Numbered from the stretch's first letter, positions 14,462 to 22,904 are shown. The stretch: 31,610 nucleotides of DNA from WLJO01 sp945889085 (GCA_945889085.1 CAMDBM010000037.1:1-31610); one strand, 5' to 3'. Translations and numbers: made by a program. Notes: a model not told the origin generated them from the letters alone.

Positions 14462-15127
14462 GTGCGTGCGCTCTTGTTGGCCAACGGCTACGACGCCGAT
14501 CCCGGGTTCGTCGGTGAGCACCTGCGCAACGCTGGATTCGCCTTCCTCGAGTGCCATCGGGAGCGACCGTCAGAGTGGGCCCCGCTCGACAGGATCGATC
14601 TGGTGCTTTCGCTCGGTTCGGACTGGTCGGTGTACTGGGAGCAGGTTCACGACTCCGTCCGGGCGGAGGCGGCGTTACTGCTGGCAGCGCACCAGCGGGG
14701 GACTCCGATCCTCGGGATCTGCTTCGGCGGCCAGGTTCTGGCAGGTGCACTCGGCGGTTCGGTCGAGCGGGCTCCGGAGCCCGAGGTGGGCTGGCGGAAC
14801 ATTGACTCTGCCGTGCCTGCGCTGTCGGGGGACGGCGCGTGGTTCCAGTGGCACTCGGACCGGTTCTCCGTCCCGGCGGATGCCGTCCGACTGGGTCGAA
14901 GCGATCGCGCTGAACAGGCATTTCGCCTCGGCCGGACCATCGGGCTGCAGTTCCACCCCGAGGTGACCGAGTCCATCGTGGCGCGCTGGACCGCGAGCGG
15001 CGCAGATGATCTCATCCGTCTCGGGATCGATCCAGACGAGTTGCGCGAGCAGACTCGCCACGAGGTGCACAGGACCCGTGGAGCGAGCTCCCGGCTGGTC
15101 GATTGGTTCCTCGCCGAAGTCGGCTGA
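14462..15127 (+). CDS. Stand-alone class I glutamine amidotransferase
   Basis: 221 aa starting at GTG 14462. The catalytic triad of class I (triad) amidotransferases is present: Cys87 in the nucleophile elbow GICFGGQ, and His165/Glu167 in LQFHPEV. Such domains hydrolyse glutamine and pass ammonia to a partner synthase. The sequence resembles the GMP-synthase-like stand-alone group, but no synthetase or acceptor domain is attached or adjacent, so the acceptor is unknown. The C-terminal ~45 residues (IDPDELREQTRHEVHRTRGAS) are an added helical extension. It reads away from ilvA, and nuoA follows 90 bp downstream with its own promoter, so it is probably not part of the nuo operon. Confidence 0.85.
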   Translation: MRALLLANGYDADPGFVGEHLRNAGFAFLECHRERPSEWAPLDRIDLVLSLGSDWSVYWEQVHDSVRAEAALLLAAHQRGTPILGICFGGQVLAGALGGSVERAPEPEVGWRNIDSAVPALSGDGAWFQWHSDRFSVPADAVRLGRSDRAEQAFRLGRTIGLQFHPEVTESIVARWTASGADDLIRLGIDPDELREQTRHEVHRTRGASSRLVDWFLAEVG

Positions 15128-15203
15128 TGCGGCTTCGCTCCCTCTGACCGGCGATTTCGGGGGTTCGAACGCGAGGGTTTGCTGCCGGAATCAACCGCCG
15201 TAG

Positions 15204-15209
15204 TAGCGT
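15204..15209 (+). promoter_or_regulatory. -10 element of the nuo operon, probably leaderless
   Basis: TAGCGT ends eight bases before the nuoA ATG at 15218. The same hexamer precedes the methyltransferase gene at the far end of the operon (26130-26135). A weak -35 candidate, TTGCTG at 15179-15184, is spaced 19 bp. The remaining 90 bp between the amidotransferase gene and nuoA show nothing else. Confidence 0.5.
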
Positions 15210-15217
15210 TACATCCG

Positions 15218-15595
15218 ATGTCCACAGACTTCTCGAGCTTCCTGCGCGGGTGGCTCACGGTTGCCATCTTCGGAACCCTCGGCCTGTTGTTGGCCGGGCT
15301 GTTGCTGGGATTGAGCGCCCTGCTCCGCCCCAAGCGCCCGACGGTGGAGAAGTCCATGGCGTACGAGAGTGGTGTCAATCCCGTCGGCGACGGCTGGTCC
15401 CAGAGCCAGATCCGTTACTACATCTTTGCGCTGCTTTTTGTCATGTTCGATGTCGAAGCCGTGTTCATCTTCCCCTGGGCCACCCAGTTGGAGCGTTACG
15501 CCGGGTTTGGCCTCGTGGAAATGGGCGTGTTCGTGTTCGTGCTGCTCCTTGGCCTGGTGTACGCCTGGCGCAAGGGCGTCCTGCGGTGGGTCTGA
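15218..15595 (+). CDS. nuoA: NADH-quinone oxidoreductase subunit A
   Basis: 125 aa from ATG 15218; an earlier in-frame start at 15179 would lie upstream of the promoter. NuoA is a small membrane subunit at the junction of the peripheral and membrane arms. Three hydrophobic helices are visible: the first after FLRGWLTVAIFG, the second at YYIFALLFVMFDVEAVFIFPW with the conserved acidic FDVE motif, the third at MGVFVFVLLLGLVYAW. The conserved segment between helices 1 and 2 (MAYESGVNPVGDGW) corresponds to the usual YExG loop. It is the first gene of an eleven-gene operon, and GAGGAG just after its stop region serves nuoB. Confidence 0.95.
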   Translation: MSTDFSSFLRGWLTVAIFGTLGLLLAGLLLGLSALLRPKRPTVEKSMAYESGVNPVGDGWSQSQIRYYIFALLFVMFDVEAVFIFPWATQLERYAGFGLVEMGVFVFVLLLGLVYAWRKGVLRWV

Positions 15596-15605
15596 GGAGC
15601 TAACG

Positions 15606-16145
15606 ATGGGCATCGTCGACAAGGGCAGGCTCCCCAAGCCGCTTGCCTCCCTCTTCAACCTCGGGCGGGCCTACTCCCTCTGGGTATACCAGTGGGGGCT
15701 GGCCTGCTGCGCAATTGAGATGGGAGCGGCATTCGGATCGCCCCGTTATGACGTGATGCGCCTCGGCGTGATCCCGCTGCCGGCAAGCCCGCGTCAGGCC
15801 GATCTGGTGGTGATCTCCGGAACCGTAACGGACAAGATGGCGCCGGCCATCAAGCGCCTCTATGAGCAGATGCCCGATCCGAAATACGTGATCTCGATGG
15901 GGTCGTGCGCCAACTGTGGCGGTCCGTACTGGGACAGCTATTCGGTAACCAAGGGTGTCGATCAGATCATCCCCGTCGATGTGTATGTCCCCGGCTGCCC
16001 GCCCCGGCCCGAGGCGCTGCTCGAGGGGATCGTGCTGCTCCAGCAGCGAATCAGGAACGAGGACATGGGTGCCCGCTGGCGTGGCGAGGGAACCCGTCCG
16101 CTGAACGGTGAGTCGAGGGGTGAGCCGATTGTCGTCAACCGGTGA
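15606..16145 (+). CDS. nuoB: NADH-quinone oxidoreductase subunit B
   Basis: 179 aa. NuoB carries the terminal [4Fe-4S] cluster N2 that reduces quinone. The four ligands are recognisable: tandem C34-C35 in LACCAIEM, C101 in MGSCANCGG and C131 in VPGCPPRPEAL. An additional Cys (C104) sits beside C101. The N-terminus is short and the C-terminus is a helical tail (LLQQRIRNEDM) followed by a polar extension. The ATG at 15606 has GAGGAG upstream and lies 10 bp after nuoA. The gene overlaps the start of nuoC by up to 38 bases. Confidence 0.96.
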   Translation: MGIVDKGRLPKPLASLFNLGRAYSLWVYQWGLACCAIEMGAAFGSPRYDVMRLGVIPLPASPRQADLVVISGTVTDKMAPAIKRLYEQMPDPKYVISMGSCANCGGPYWDSYSVTKGVDQIIPVDVYVPGCPPRPEALLEGIVLLQQRIRNEDMGARWRGEGTRPLNGESRGEPIVVNR

Positions 16146-16785
16146 CACGCCCACGGCGGAACTTGCGTCCGACCACCTTCGTGAGGCCCTGATCGACCGT
16201 CTCCGCAGCGCAATTGGTGATGCGCTCGTCGACTCCCACCTCGTTCCTGGCGTTGACGTGTGGGTGCGCGTGCGCGCGGACGCCTGGAGAAAGGCCGGTC
16301 TCGCGCTGCGCGACCAGCTCGGCATGGACTACTTCTGTTACCTGTCCGCGATCGACTGGATGCCGTCGCCGTTCGGGCGCAGCGAGGATGACCCGACTGC
16401 GGAAGCAACGGAGCGCGATGACACGATCCGTCAGGGATATGCCGGGGGTGAGACTCGGTTTCAGATGCTCGCCCGAGTCGTGTCGAGCTCGACCCACGTC
16501 GGCATCAACATCAAGGCCGACGTATCCGAGAACGACCTGACGGTCGAGTCATGGATCCCGGTGTACACCGGGGCGAACTGGCACGAGCGTGAGACTTGGG
16601 AGATGTTCGGCATCAACTTCGCCGGGCATCCCGATCTGCGTCACATGTACCTGCCCACGGAGTTCGAGGGGTTCCCCCTCCGCAAGGACTTCCCCCTGCT
16701 TGCCCGCCTGGTCAAACCGTGGCCCGGTATCGCTGATGTCGAGCCCATGCCCGGCGTTAGCGGCGACGATGAAGGAGGCGAGTGA
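16108..16785 (+). CDS. nuoC: NADH-quinone oxidoreductase subunit C
   Basis: 225 aa from GTG 16108; in-frame GTG 16120 and TTG 16129 are alternatives, since none has a strong ribosome binding site and the first ~20 residues are not conserved. NuoC is the 30-kDa-type hydrophilic subunit that docks on NuoD. The family signature is clear: ANWHERETWEMFGINFAGHPDLRHMYLP, then EGFPLRKDFPL. An insertion rich in Asp/Glu (SEDDPTAEATERDD, ~85-100) separates the early strands. It is a separate polypeptide, not a NuoCD fusion, and its 3' end supplies the GGAGG used by nuoD. Confidence 0.94.
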   Translation: MSRGVSRLSSTGDTPTAELASDHLREALIDRLRSAIGDALVDSHLVPGVDVWVRVRADAWRKAGLALRDQLGMDYFCYLSAIDWMPSPFGRSEDDPTAEATERDDTIRQGYAGGETRFQMLARVVSSSTHVGINIKADVSENDLTVESWIPVYTGANWHERETWEMFGINFAGHPDLRHMYLPTEFEGFPLRKDFPLLARLVKPWPGIADVEPMPGVSGDDEGGE

Positions 16786-16787
16786 AC

Positions 16788-17960
16788 GTGACCATGATCG
16801 ACGAACGTCGTCAGTTGTCCTACATAGCGGCTCAAGCCGCGGATGCACGCGTCAACGTGGAACTCGAGACCGAGGGGATGACCCTCAACATCGGGCCGCA
16901 GCACCCCGCAACGCACGGCACGCTGCGGATCATTGCGCGGCTCGACGGCGAGCAGGTCGTTTGGGCCGAGCCATCGGCGGGCTACATGCACCGCGGTTAC
17001 GAGAAGCTCACCGAGGTGCGCACGTTCCCGCAGATCACTGCGCTCGTCAACCGCATCGACTGGTTGGGCAGCTTCGCCAACGAGGTCCCCTTCATCCTGG
17101 CGGCCGAGCAGCTGATGGGGATCGAGGCACCCCCGCGTGCCCAGCACATCCGGACCATCCTGTTCGAGCTCTCCCGCATCGCCAACGTCTCGCTGTTCCT
17201 CGGCGACCTTGGTGTGCAGCTCGGTGCCATCACCCCGGTCTTCATGGCCTTCCGCGATCGCGAGTACGTACTCAACCTCATTGAGGCTGCAACCGGTGGC
17301 CGCTTCCACCCGAACTTCGACCGCATCGGCGGCCTGAAGGACGACCTGCCGAAGGGCTGGCTCGAGGACACCAAGGCCTCGATGCACAAGTTGCGCACGT
17401 TCTGCGGCGAGATCGAGGACTTGTTGTTCGGCAACGAGATCTTCCAGGCTCGCACCCGCGGTGTCGGCATCATCCCGAAAGAGGTCGCCCTGCAGTACGG
17501 CCTCTCGGGGGCGAACCTCCGTGCGAGCGGCGTGGACTGGGACCTCCGCCGCGATCAGTCGCTGCCGATGGCGTGGGACAAGGTGGACTGGAAGGTGTGG
17601 ACCCACCCCGACGGCGACTGCTTCGCACGTTGCTGGATCCGCCTGCAGGAGGTCCGCGAGGCCACAAAGATCGTCGACCAACTGTGCGACACGGTCCCCA
17701 GCGGCCCCATCATGGCCAAGGTGCCCCGCATCATCAAGGTGCCCGAGGGCGAGGCATGGGTCTCCACAGAGAACCCGCTCGGCGAGATGGGTTATTACGT
17801 CGTTTCCAAGGGCGACACCGGTCCGTTCCGCGTGAAGATCCGTTCGGCATCGTTCAACAACATCTCGATCACGCCGTGGCTGCTGAAGGGTGTGCTGGTG
17901 CCGGACATCATCACCATCCTCGCTTCGCTCTATTTCATCCTCGGGGACATCGATCGGTGA
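16788..17960 (+). CDS. nuoD: NADH-quinone oxidoreductase subunit D
   Basis: 390 aa from GTG 16788, chosen because GGAGG lies nine bases upstream; the GTG at 16782 is only three bases from it. NuoD is the 49-kDa-type subunit that with NuoB forms the quinone site. Conserved blocks are present: NIGPQHPATHGTLR, the MHRGYEKL segment, PPRAQHIRTI, the RIGGLKDDLP motif, and the C-terminal ILGDIDR. The Arg of HRG (R69) lies in the segment that in mitochondrial NDUFS2 contains the arginine methylated by NDUFAF7; that correspondence is my alignment by eye. A methyltransferase of that family is encoded right after this operon. The stop codon shares bases with the nuoH start (TGATG). Confidence 0.96.
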   Translation: MTMIDERRQLSYIAAQAADARVNVELETEGMTLNIGPQHPATHGTLRIIARLDGEQVVWAEPSAGYMHRGYEKLTEVRTFPQITALVNRIDWLGSFANEVPFILAAEQLMGIEAPPRAQHIRTILFELSRIANVSLFLGDLGVQLGAITPVFMAFRDREYVLNLIEAATGGRFHPNFDRIGGLKDDLPKGWLEDTKASMHKLRTFCGEIEDLLFGNEIFQARTRGVGIIPKEVALQYGLSGANLRASGVDWDLRRDQSLPMAWDKVDWKVWTHPDGDCFARCWIRLQEVREATKIVDQLCDTVPSGPIMAKVPRIIKVPEGEAWVSTENPLGEMGYYVVSKGDTGPFRVKIRSASFNNISITPWLLKGVLVPDIITILASLYFILGDIDR

Positions 17961-19015
17961 TGGGTGCTGTGTTTGCTGCCGATATCCCGTACTGGGGCCA
18001 ATCATTGCTGCGAGCACTCGGTGGCGCCGTTGCCGTGCTGCTCCCGGCCGGGACCATCGTCTACGTCTTCCTGTTCAAGCTCATGTCTTTCATGCAGAGC
18101 CGTCTCGGCCCGATGGAGGCCGGTCCCTACGGCTCGATGCAGTTGTTTGCCGAGGTCGGCAAGTGGCTCCAGAAGGAAGACCTCTACCCCGACCGTGCTG
18201 ACCGCTTCCTCTTCAAGTCGGCGCCGCTCGTAGTACTGCTCTCCACCTTCATGCTCGTGGTGGCGGTCCCATTCGGCCCGGACGCAATCTTCACGAACTT
18301 CGACAACGGCGTGCTGTACGTCCTTGCTGTCAGTTCAATCAGCGTTCTCGGCATCCTCATGGCGGGCTGGGCGAGCGCGAACAAGTACTCGCTCCTCGGT
18401 GGTCTGCGCGCCGCAGGTCAGCTCATCGCATACGAACTGCCGATGGTGCTCGCCGTCGTGGGAGTGGTGATCCAGGCCGAGACGATGAACCTGCAGACGA
18501 TCGTCGTGAAACAGAACGCCGGCTCTATCTTCGGCTGGGCCGGCATCGGAAACCCGTACATCCTTACCCAGTCCATCGGCTTCCTCGTCTTCTTTATCGC
18601 CGTGCAGGCAGAGCTGACGCAGGCCCCGTTCGACATGCCGATCGCCGAGTCCGAACTCGTCGCCGGATACATGACCGAATACTCCGGTTTCCGCTTCCTC
18701 ATCTTCTTTATCGCCGAGTTCGCCACGGCCGGTGTGTTCTCGTTCCTCGCCAGCACCATGTTCCTCGGCGGCTGGGGTCTCCCCTGGTCGTGGTTCAACT
18801 GGGGCTCCCTCGACGAGGTGCACAACGTCATGAACGTGGTGGGTCCGCTCATCATGGTGACCAAGATGATGCTGGTTGCCTTCATCATCATGTGGGCCCG
18901 GTTCTCGTACCCCCGCTTGCGTGAGGACCAGCTGCAGAAGTTCGCCTGGAAGTTCCTCATCCCTGTCGCACTGGGCAACATTGCAGTGACCTCAATCCTG
19001 AAGGTGGCCTTCTGA
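17960..19015 (+). CDS. nuoH: NADH-quinone oxidoreductase subunit H
   Basis: 351 aa from ATG 17960, which overlaps the nuoD stop; GTG 17957 is a possible alternative. NuoH is the membrane subunit that forms the quinone entry channel and links the arms. Conserved motifs are the RLGPMEAGPYGSMQLFAE loop and the acidic loop DMPIAESELVAGYMTEYSG starting at D225, which lines the quinone chamber. About eight hydrophobic helices are visible. nuoE, nuoF and nuoG, which in 14-gene operons lie between nuoD and nuoH, are absent: the D and H genes touch. The stop overlaps the nuoI ATG. Confidence 0.96.
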   Translation: MGAVFAADIPYWGQSLLRALGGAVAVLLPAGTIVYVFLFKLMSFMQSRLGPMEAGPYGSMQLFAEVGKWLQKEDLYPDRADRFLFKSAPLVVLLSTFMLVVAVPFGPDAIFTNFDNGVLYVLAVSSISVLGILMAGWASANKYSLLGGLRAAGQLIAYELPMVLAVVGVVIQAETMNLQTIVVKQNAGSIFGWAGIGNPYILTQSIGFLVFFIAVQAELTQAPFDMPIAESELVAGYMTEYSGFRFLIFFIAEFATAGVFSFLASTMFLGGWGLPWSWFNWGSLDEVHNVMNVVGPLIMVTKMMLVAFIIMWARFSYPRLREDQLQKFAWKFLIPVALGNIAVTSILKVAF

Positions 19016-19563
19016 TGCCGGCGTTCCTGCAGAAGCCCGAAGTACCCGGTCTCATCAAGGGTTTGGGTGTCACCGCCAGAACCGCGATCCGAACGTTGTT
19101 CCCGAAGCGCGGGATCAAGTCGCTGATACCGGCGCCGTCCATCGGCGCGAACACGGTTCAGTATCCCCATACGAAGGAGGCCCCCCCGGTCCGGGCGCGC
19201 GGCGTCATCGCTCTGCGGGAGGACAACTGCACGGCGTGCATGCTGTGCGCGCGGAGCTGTCCCGACTGGTGCATCTACATCGAGGGTCACAAGGATCTCG
19301 CTCCGCCGCGTCGGGCCGGAGGCAAGCCGCGCTCGGTCAACAAGCTGGACCGTTTCGACATCGACTACGCGTTGTGCATGTATTGCGGGATCTGCGTAGA
19401 TGTGTGCCCGTTCGACGCACTCTTCTGGAGCCCTGAGTTCGAGTACTCCGAGCCCCACATCGCAGACCTGCTGCACGACAAGTACAAGCTGGGCGAGTGG
19501 ATGGAGACCGTGCCCGAGGCCCCCGAGCTCGAGACCGGCGCGGACAAGAAGGGCAAGAAGTGA
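19015..19563 (+). CDS. nuoI: NADH-quinone oxidoreductase subunit I, two [4Fe-4S] clusters
   Basis: 182 aa. NuoI carries clusters N6a and N6b. Two full CxxCxxCxxxCP motifs are present: C72, C75, C78 and C82 in CTACMLCARSCP, and C121, C124, C127 and C131 in CMYCGICVDVCP. An extra Cys86 lies in SCPDWCIYI, a variant that from memory also occurs in the partial second nuo locus of streptomycetes. A long N-terminal stretch (1-65) precedes the first cluster, and the C-terminus ends in a Lys-rich tail (DKKGKK). With NuoE, F and G missing from the operon, this subunit would be the outermost Fe-S protein encoded here. The stop overlaps the nuoJ ATG. Confidence 0.95.
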   Translation: MPAFLQKPEVPGLIKGLGVTARTAIRTLFPKRGIKSLIPAPSIGANTVQYPHTKEAPPVRARGVIALREDNCTACMLCARSCPDWCIYIEGHKDLAPPRRAGGKPRSVNKLDRFDIDYALCMYCGICVDVCPFDALFWSPEFEYSEPHIADLLHDKYKLGEWMETVPEAPELETGADKKGKK

Positions 19564-20084
19564 TGCTCGCGGCAAGCGGACTCGTTGCCCAGAACATCGC
19601 GTTCGGCATCGTCGCCCTGATCATGATCGTCGGCGCCCTTCGGGTCGTAACCACGAAGAACGTGGTTCACGCCGCCCTCTGGCTCGTGCTGGTGCTGGCG
19701 GGCGCTGCTGCCCAGTACCTCATCCTGTCCGCCGAGTTCGTAGCGATCACCCAGGTGCTCGTGTACATCGGTGCGGTCACCGTGCTGTTCCTGTTCGGCA
19801 CGATGCTCACGCGGGCGCAACTGGGCCGGGCTACCGATCTGAACAACAAGAACTGGGCTCTCGGCATTCCGGTCGCCCTGCTCCTGCTCGGAACCCTCGT
19901 GTACGTGCTCATTGATTCGTTCCACGCCGAAAAGCTCGTGGACGATCCGAAGGACGTGCCCAACGTCACCACACAGCAGATCAGCGACTCGATCTTCAGG
20001 CCCTACCTGATCCCCTTCTGGGCGCTCTCGTTCGTCCTGCTCGCCGCACTCATCGGTGCGATCGTCCTGGCGAGAAAGGACTGA
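19563..20084 (+). CDS. nuoJ: NADH-quinone oxidoreductase subunit J
   Basis: 173 aa from ATG 19563, which overlaps the nuoI stop. NuoJ is a small membrane subunit with five expected helices. Visible are NIAFGIVALIMIVGALRV, the helix pair around HAALWLVLVLAGAAAQYLILSAEFVAITQVLVYIGAVTVLFLFG (which includes the conserved Glu-containing AEFVAITQVLVYIGA), then two C-terminal helices. A polar loop (KLVDDPKDVPNVTTQQ) separates the last two. It has no signal of inactivation. nuoK starts three bases after its stop. Confidence 0.94.
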   Translation: MLAASGLVAQNIAFGIVALIMIVGALRVVTTKNVVHAALWLVLVLAGAAAQYLILSAEFVAITQVLVYIGAVTVLFLFGTMLTRAQLGRATDLNNKNWALGIPVALLLLGTLVYVLIDSFHAEKLVDDPKDVPNVTTQQISDSIFRPYLIPFWALSFVLLAALIGAIVLARKD

Positions 20085-20087
20085 CGA

Positions 20088-20390
20088 ATGCTGCTCAACC
20101 AGTTCCTCCTGCTCGGCGCCATCCTGTTCGCCATCGGCGTCTACGGGGTTGTTGCCCGCAGGAACGCCGTCCTCGTGCTCATGTCGATCGAGTTGATCCT
20201 CAACTCGGTCAACATCAACCTGCTGGCCTTCGCACTCCGCAACGGCGGCGACCCGGCCGGCCACACCTTCGCGCTGTACGTCATCGCCGTCGCCGCCGCA
20301 GAGGTGGGCGTGGGCCTTGCACTGGTGCTCCTCGTGTACCGAAACCGGCGCTCCATCGCGCTCGACGAGCTTTCCGAGATGAAGGGCTGA
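20088..20390 (+). CDS. nuoK: NADH-quinone oxidoreductase subunit K
   Basis: 100 aa, the standard length. NuoK has three membrane helices and two buried glutamates needed for proton pumping; both are present at E35 (MSIELILNSVN) and E72 (AAAEVGVGLAL), matching E36 and E72 of E. coli. It has a short basic cytoplasmic tail (YRNRRSIALDELSEMKG). nuoL begins one base after its stop. Confidence 0.96.
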   Translation: MLLNQFLLLGAILFAIGVYGVVARRNAVLVLMSIELILNSVNINLLAFALRNGGDPAGHTFALYVIAVAAAEVGVGLALVLLVYRNRRSIALDELSEMKG

Positions 20391-20391
20391 C

Positions 20392-22893
20392 GTGATCGCT
20401 ACCGCTGCCCCGGGCTGGTTCCTTGAACACGCCTATCTCATTCCGCTGATCCCGGCGATCGCGTTCGCGCTGATCATCGCGTTCGGCAAGCGGATCCCCG
20501 ATACGAGGATCGGCCGCTACACCATTCCCGGTGGCGGCAGCCTCATCGGCGTGGCATCCATGCTCGGGTCCCTGTTCTTCGCGGCCGGTGCTGCGCTCCA
20601 GTGGATCCAGTACACGGATGGGGAGAACTACGTCGCCGCCGTGCGCAAGTCATGGGTCTGGTGGCAGTCGGGGGGCATCGAAATCGGCCTCGGCCAGCAA
20701 ATCGACGGACTGTCCGTCATGGTGCTCCTGCTCGTTGCCTTCATCTCCACATTGGTGCAGATCTACTCGCTCGAGTACCTGAAGGGTGATCGTCGGTACA
20801 CGCACTTCTTTGCCTCGCTCACCCTCTTCTCGGCCGGCATGCTCGTCATGGTCCTCGCCGAGAACATGGTCCAGTTGATCCTCGGTTGGGAGATCATGGG
20901 CCTCTGCTCGTTCATGCTCATCGGTCACTGGTGGGAGGACAAGGCGAACAGCAGGGCCTCCCTCAAGGCGTTCTTCACGGTCCGCACAGGTGATATCGGA
21001 CTGCTGGTCGGTACGGCCATCGTGGGCCTGAGCGCCCAGAAGTGGATCAATGCCAACGGTCTCCAGGACCAGTACTCGGGGTTCAGCATCGAGGGAATCT
21101 GCCGCTGGGCGCTAGCCGGCGATTCGCAGTACAAGTCCGTACTCACCTGGGGAGCCGTAGCGCTCTTCATCGCCTGCATCGGCAAGAGCGGCCAGTTCCC
21201 GCTCCACACCTGGCTGCCCGACGCCATGGCAGGTCCGACACCCGTTTCATCGCTGCTCCACTCATCCACCATGGTGGTGGCCGGCGTGTTCCTCGTGGCC
21301 CGCCTCTATCCCGTGTTCTTCGAAGGGCTCCGGATCCTCGACACGAACGTGAACCTCATCGCCGTCATCGGTGGTATCACGATCATCGTTGCGGCGCTGT
21401 TGGCGTTCGTGCAGACGGACATCAAGAAGGTCCTTGCCTATTCCACGGTCAGCCAGCTGGGCTACATGATGATGGGGCTCGGTGTTGGGGCCTGGACCCC
21501 CGCCGTGTTCCACATCTGGACGCACGCCTTCTTCAAGTGCTGCCTGTTCCTCTGTGCCGGTTCGATCGCCCACAGCGGCTCGCACCACTCCTTCGACATG
21601 AAGAAGGACATGGGCGGGCTCTGGAGAAAGATGCCGGTCACGTTCGCCACATGGACGATCTCCTCGATGGCCCTTGCCGGCGTGCCGTTCTTCGCGGGCT
21701 GGTATTCCAAGGACGAGATCATCGACATTGCCGGCGGCAATCAGTATTGGGTCTTCTTCGCGATCGGTCTGGCCGGGGCGTTCCTCACCACGGCCTACAT
21801 GACGCGTGCCACGTACCTCACGTTCTTCGGCAAGGCCAGAGGCGCGGCCGCTGGGATCCACGAAGAGGATCACAGCGATGCACACGCTCCGGCACCCGCA
21901 GCCCACGGCGCAGCGGATGCCCATGACGTCCACGATGCCCATGATGCCCACGACAGCCACGCAGGCCCGCACGAGTCGCCCTGGCTGATCAAGGGACCCC
22001 TCGTCATTCTGGCCACACTGGCGATCGTTGCTGGTCTCATCAACGCGCCGGCATTCAAGATCTTCAAGTTCGAGGAGTGGGTGGAGCCCAAGGCGATGCC
22101 GGTGTCGCTTACCGGCGAAACGATCCACGAGGGGTCCGCCCGCGGCATCACCGTGGGCGCCTTCGGGTTGCGTACCTCCAGCGAGGGAGAGAGCGAGAGC
22201 GAGCCGGTCCCCGCCGAGGGAGATGGTCACTCGCCGACCGAGGGCGAGAGCGGTGCTGAGGAACATTCCGAGGGTGAGGAGCACTCCGCCGGATACCCGG
22301 GAAGCGCCATCGAAGAGGGCCACCTCACCGGTGACTGTGGCACACCCGGCTTTGTCCCTGCGGCCGGAACGACGTGTTACGCCCCGGGTGTGATCCACCA
22401 CGAGTTCAAGTGGGTGAAGGCCCTACCGGCGTTCCTCCTGGTCGTCCTGGGCTTCATCATCAGCAGCGCGGTCTGCGTCACGCTCTACGGCAAGAAGCGC
22501 CGGCCGCTCGCCGGGCTCACCGAACGAAATATCATTGCCCGAGGCCTCTACAAGTTCCTCTGGAACCGGTACTACCTCGATGCGCTATACGAAGGGGTCA
22601 TCGTGCGCGGTATCGCCCACCCCCTCGCGCGGGCAATGTATTGGCTCAACCAGAACGTCTTCGACGGAATCGTCAATGGCGCAGGTCGATCCGGCCGCAA
22701 GGTCGGTGAGATCACGTACAAATACGTCGACCAGGGTCTGGTCGACAGCGCGGTGAACGGGTCAGGTGCCGCAGCACGCGGCACCGGCACGGCACTGCGA
22801 CCCACCCAATCCGGCAAGGTCAGCCAGTACGGAGCGCTGCTGTTCGCAGCTGCTGCCCTGGCCGCCCTGATCCTCGTCCTCGTGAACAGCTAG
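20392..22893 (+). CDS. nuoL: NADH-quinone oxidoreductase subunit L with two unusual inserts
   Basis: 833 aa, well above the ~610-650 aa usual for NuoL. This antiporter-like proton-pumping subunit keeps the key charges: E167 in GWEIMGLCSF and K265 in GKSGQFPLHTWLPDAM. The excess length is in two inserts. Residues 490-527 (DNA 21859-21972) are His/Asp/Ala-rich with HDAHDAHDSH repeats, expanding the short loop that normally ends in PHESP. Residues ~596-667 are Glu/Ser/Gly-rich and contain two Cys (GDCG, TTCY). After these come the predicted lateral helix (NIIARGLYKFLWNRYYLDALYEG) and a final membrane helix, both retained. The start is GTG one base after nuoK. The inserts look like in-frame expansions, not damage. 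Confidence 0.95.
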   Translation: MIATAAPGWFLEHAYLIPLIPAIAFALIIAFGKRIPDTRIGRYTIPGGGSLIGVASMLGSLFFAAGAALQWIQYTDGENYVAAVRKSWVWWQSGGIEIGLGQQIDGLSVMVLLLVAFISTLVQIYSLEYLKGDRRYTHFFASLTLFSAGMLVMVLAENMVQLILGWEIMGLCSFMLIGHWWEDKANSRASLKAFFTVRTGDIGLLVGTAIVGLSAQKWINANGLQDQYSGFSIEGICRWALAGDSQYKSVLTWGAVALFIACIGKSGQFPLHTWLPDAMAGPTPVSSLLHSSTMVVAGVFLVARLYPVFFEGLRILDTNVNLIAVIGGITIIVAALLAFVQTDIKKVLAYSTVSQLGYMMMGLGVGAWTPAVFHIWTHAFFKCCLFLCAGSIAHSGSHHSFDMKKDMGGLWRKMPVTFATWTISSMALAGVPFFAGWYSKDEIIDIAGGNQYWVFFAIGLAGAFLTTAYMTRATYLTFFGKARGAAAGIHEEDHSDAHAPAPAAHGAADAHDVHDAHDAHDSHAGPHESPWLIKGPLVILATLAIVAGLINAPAFKIFKFEEWVEPKAMPVSLTGETIHEGSARGITVGAFGLRTSSEGESESEPVPAEGDGHSPTEGESGAEEHSEGEEHSAGYPGSAIEEGHLTGDCGTPGFVPAAGTTCYAPGVIHHEFKWVKALPAFLLVVLGFIISSAVCVTLYGKKRRPLAGLTERNIIARGLYKFLWNRYYLDALYEGVIVRGIAHPLARAMYWLNQNVFDGIVNGAGRSGRKVGEITYKYVDQGLVDSAVNGSGAAARGTGTALRPTQSGKVSQYGALLFAAAALAALILVLVNS

Positions 22894-22904
22894 GGAGCAC
22901 CGAG

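Noticed and set aside
14442..14921. N-terminal extension of the threonine ammonia-lyase frame to 571 codons
   Set aside because: The extra 160 residues are Arg/Pro-rich, overlap the amidotransferase gene on the other strand and do not match the family; ATG 14441 is the natural start.
17957..17962. Frameshift or deletion having removed nuoE, nuoF and nuoG
   Set aside because: nuoD and nuoH join with a clean TGATG stop/start overlap and no remnants, so this is an organised gene order rather than a recent deletion scar.
16641..18017. Minus-strand open frame of 458 codons
   Set aside because: It lies opposite nuoC, nuoD and the start of nuoH, all clear by motif; the translation shows no recognisable domain.
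21262..22401. Minus-strand open frame of 379 codons
   Set aside because: It mirrors nuoL, including the His-rich repeat; composition is low-complexity and no ribosome binding site or promoter fits.
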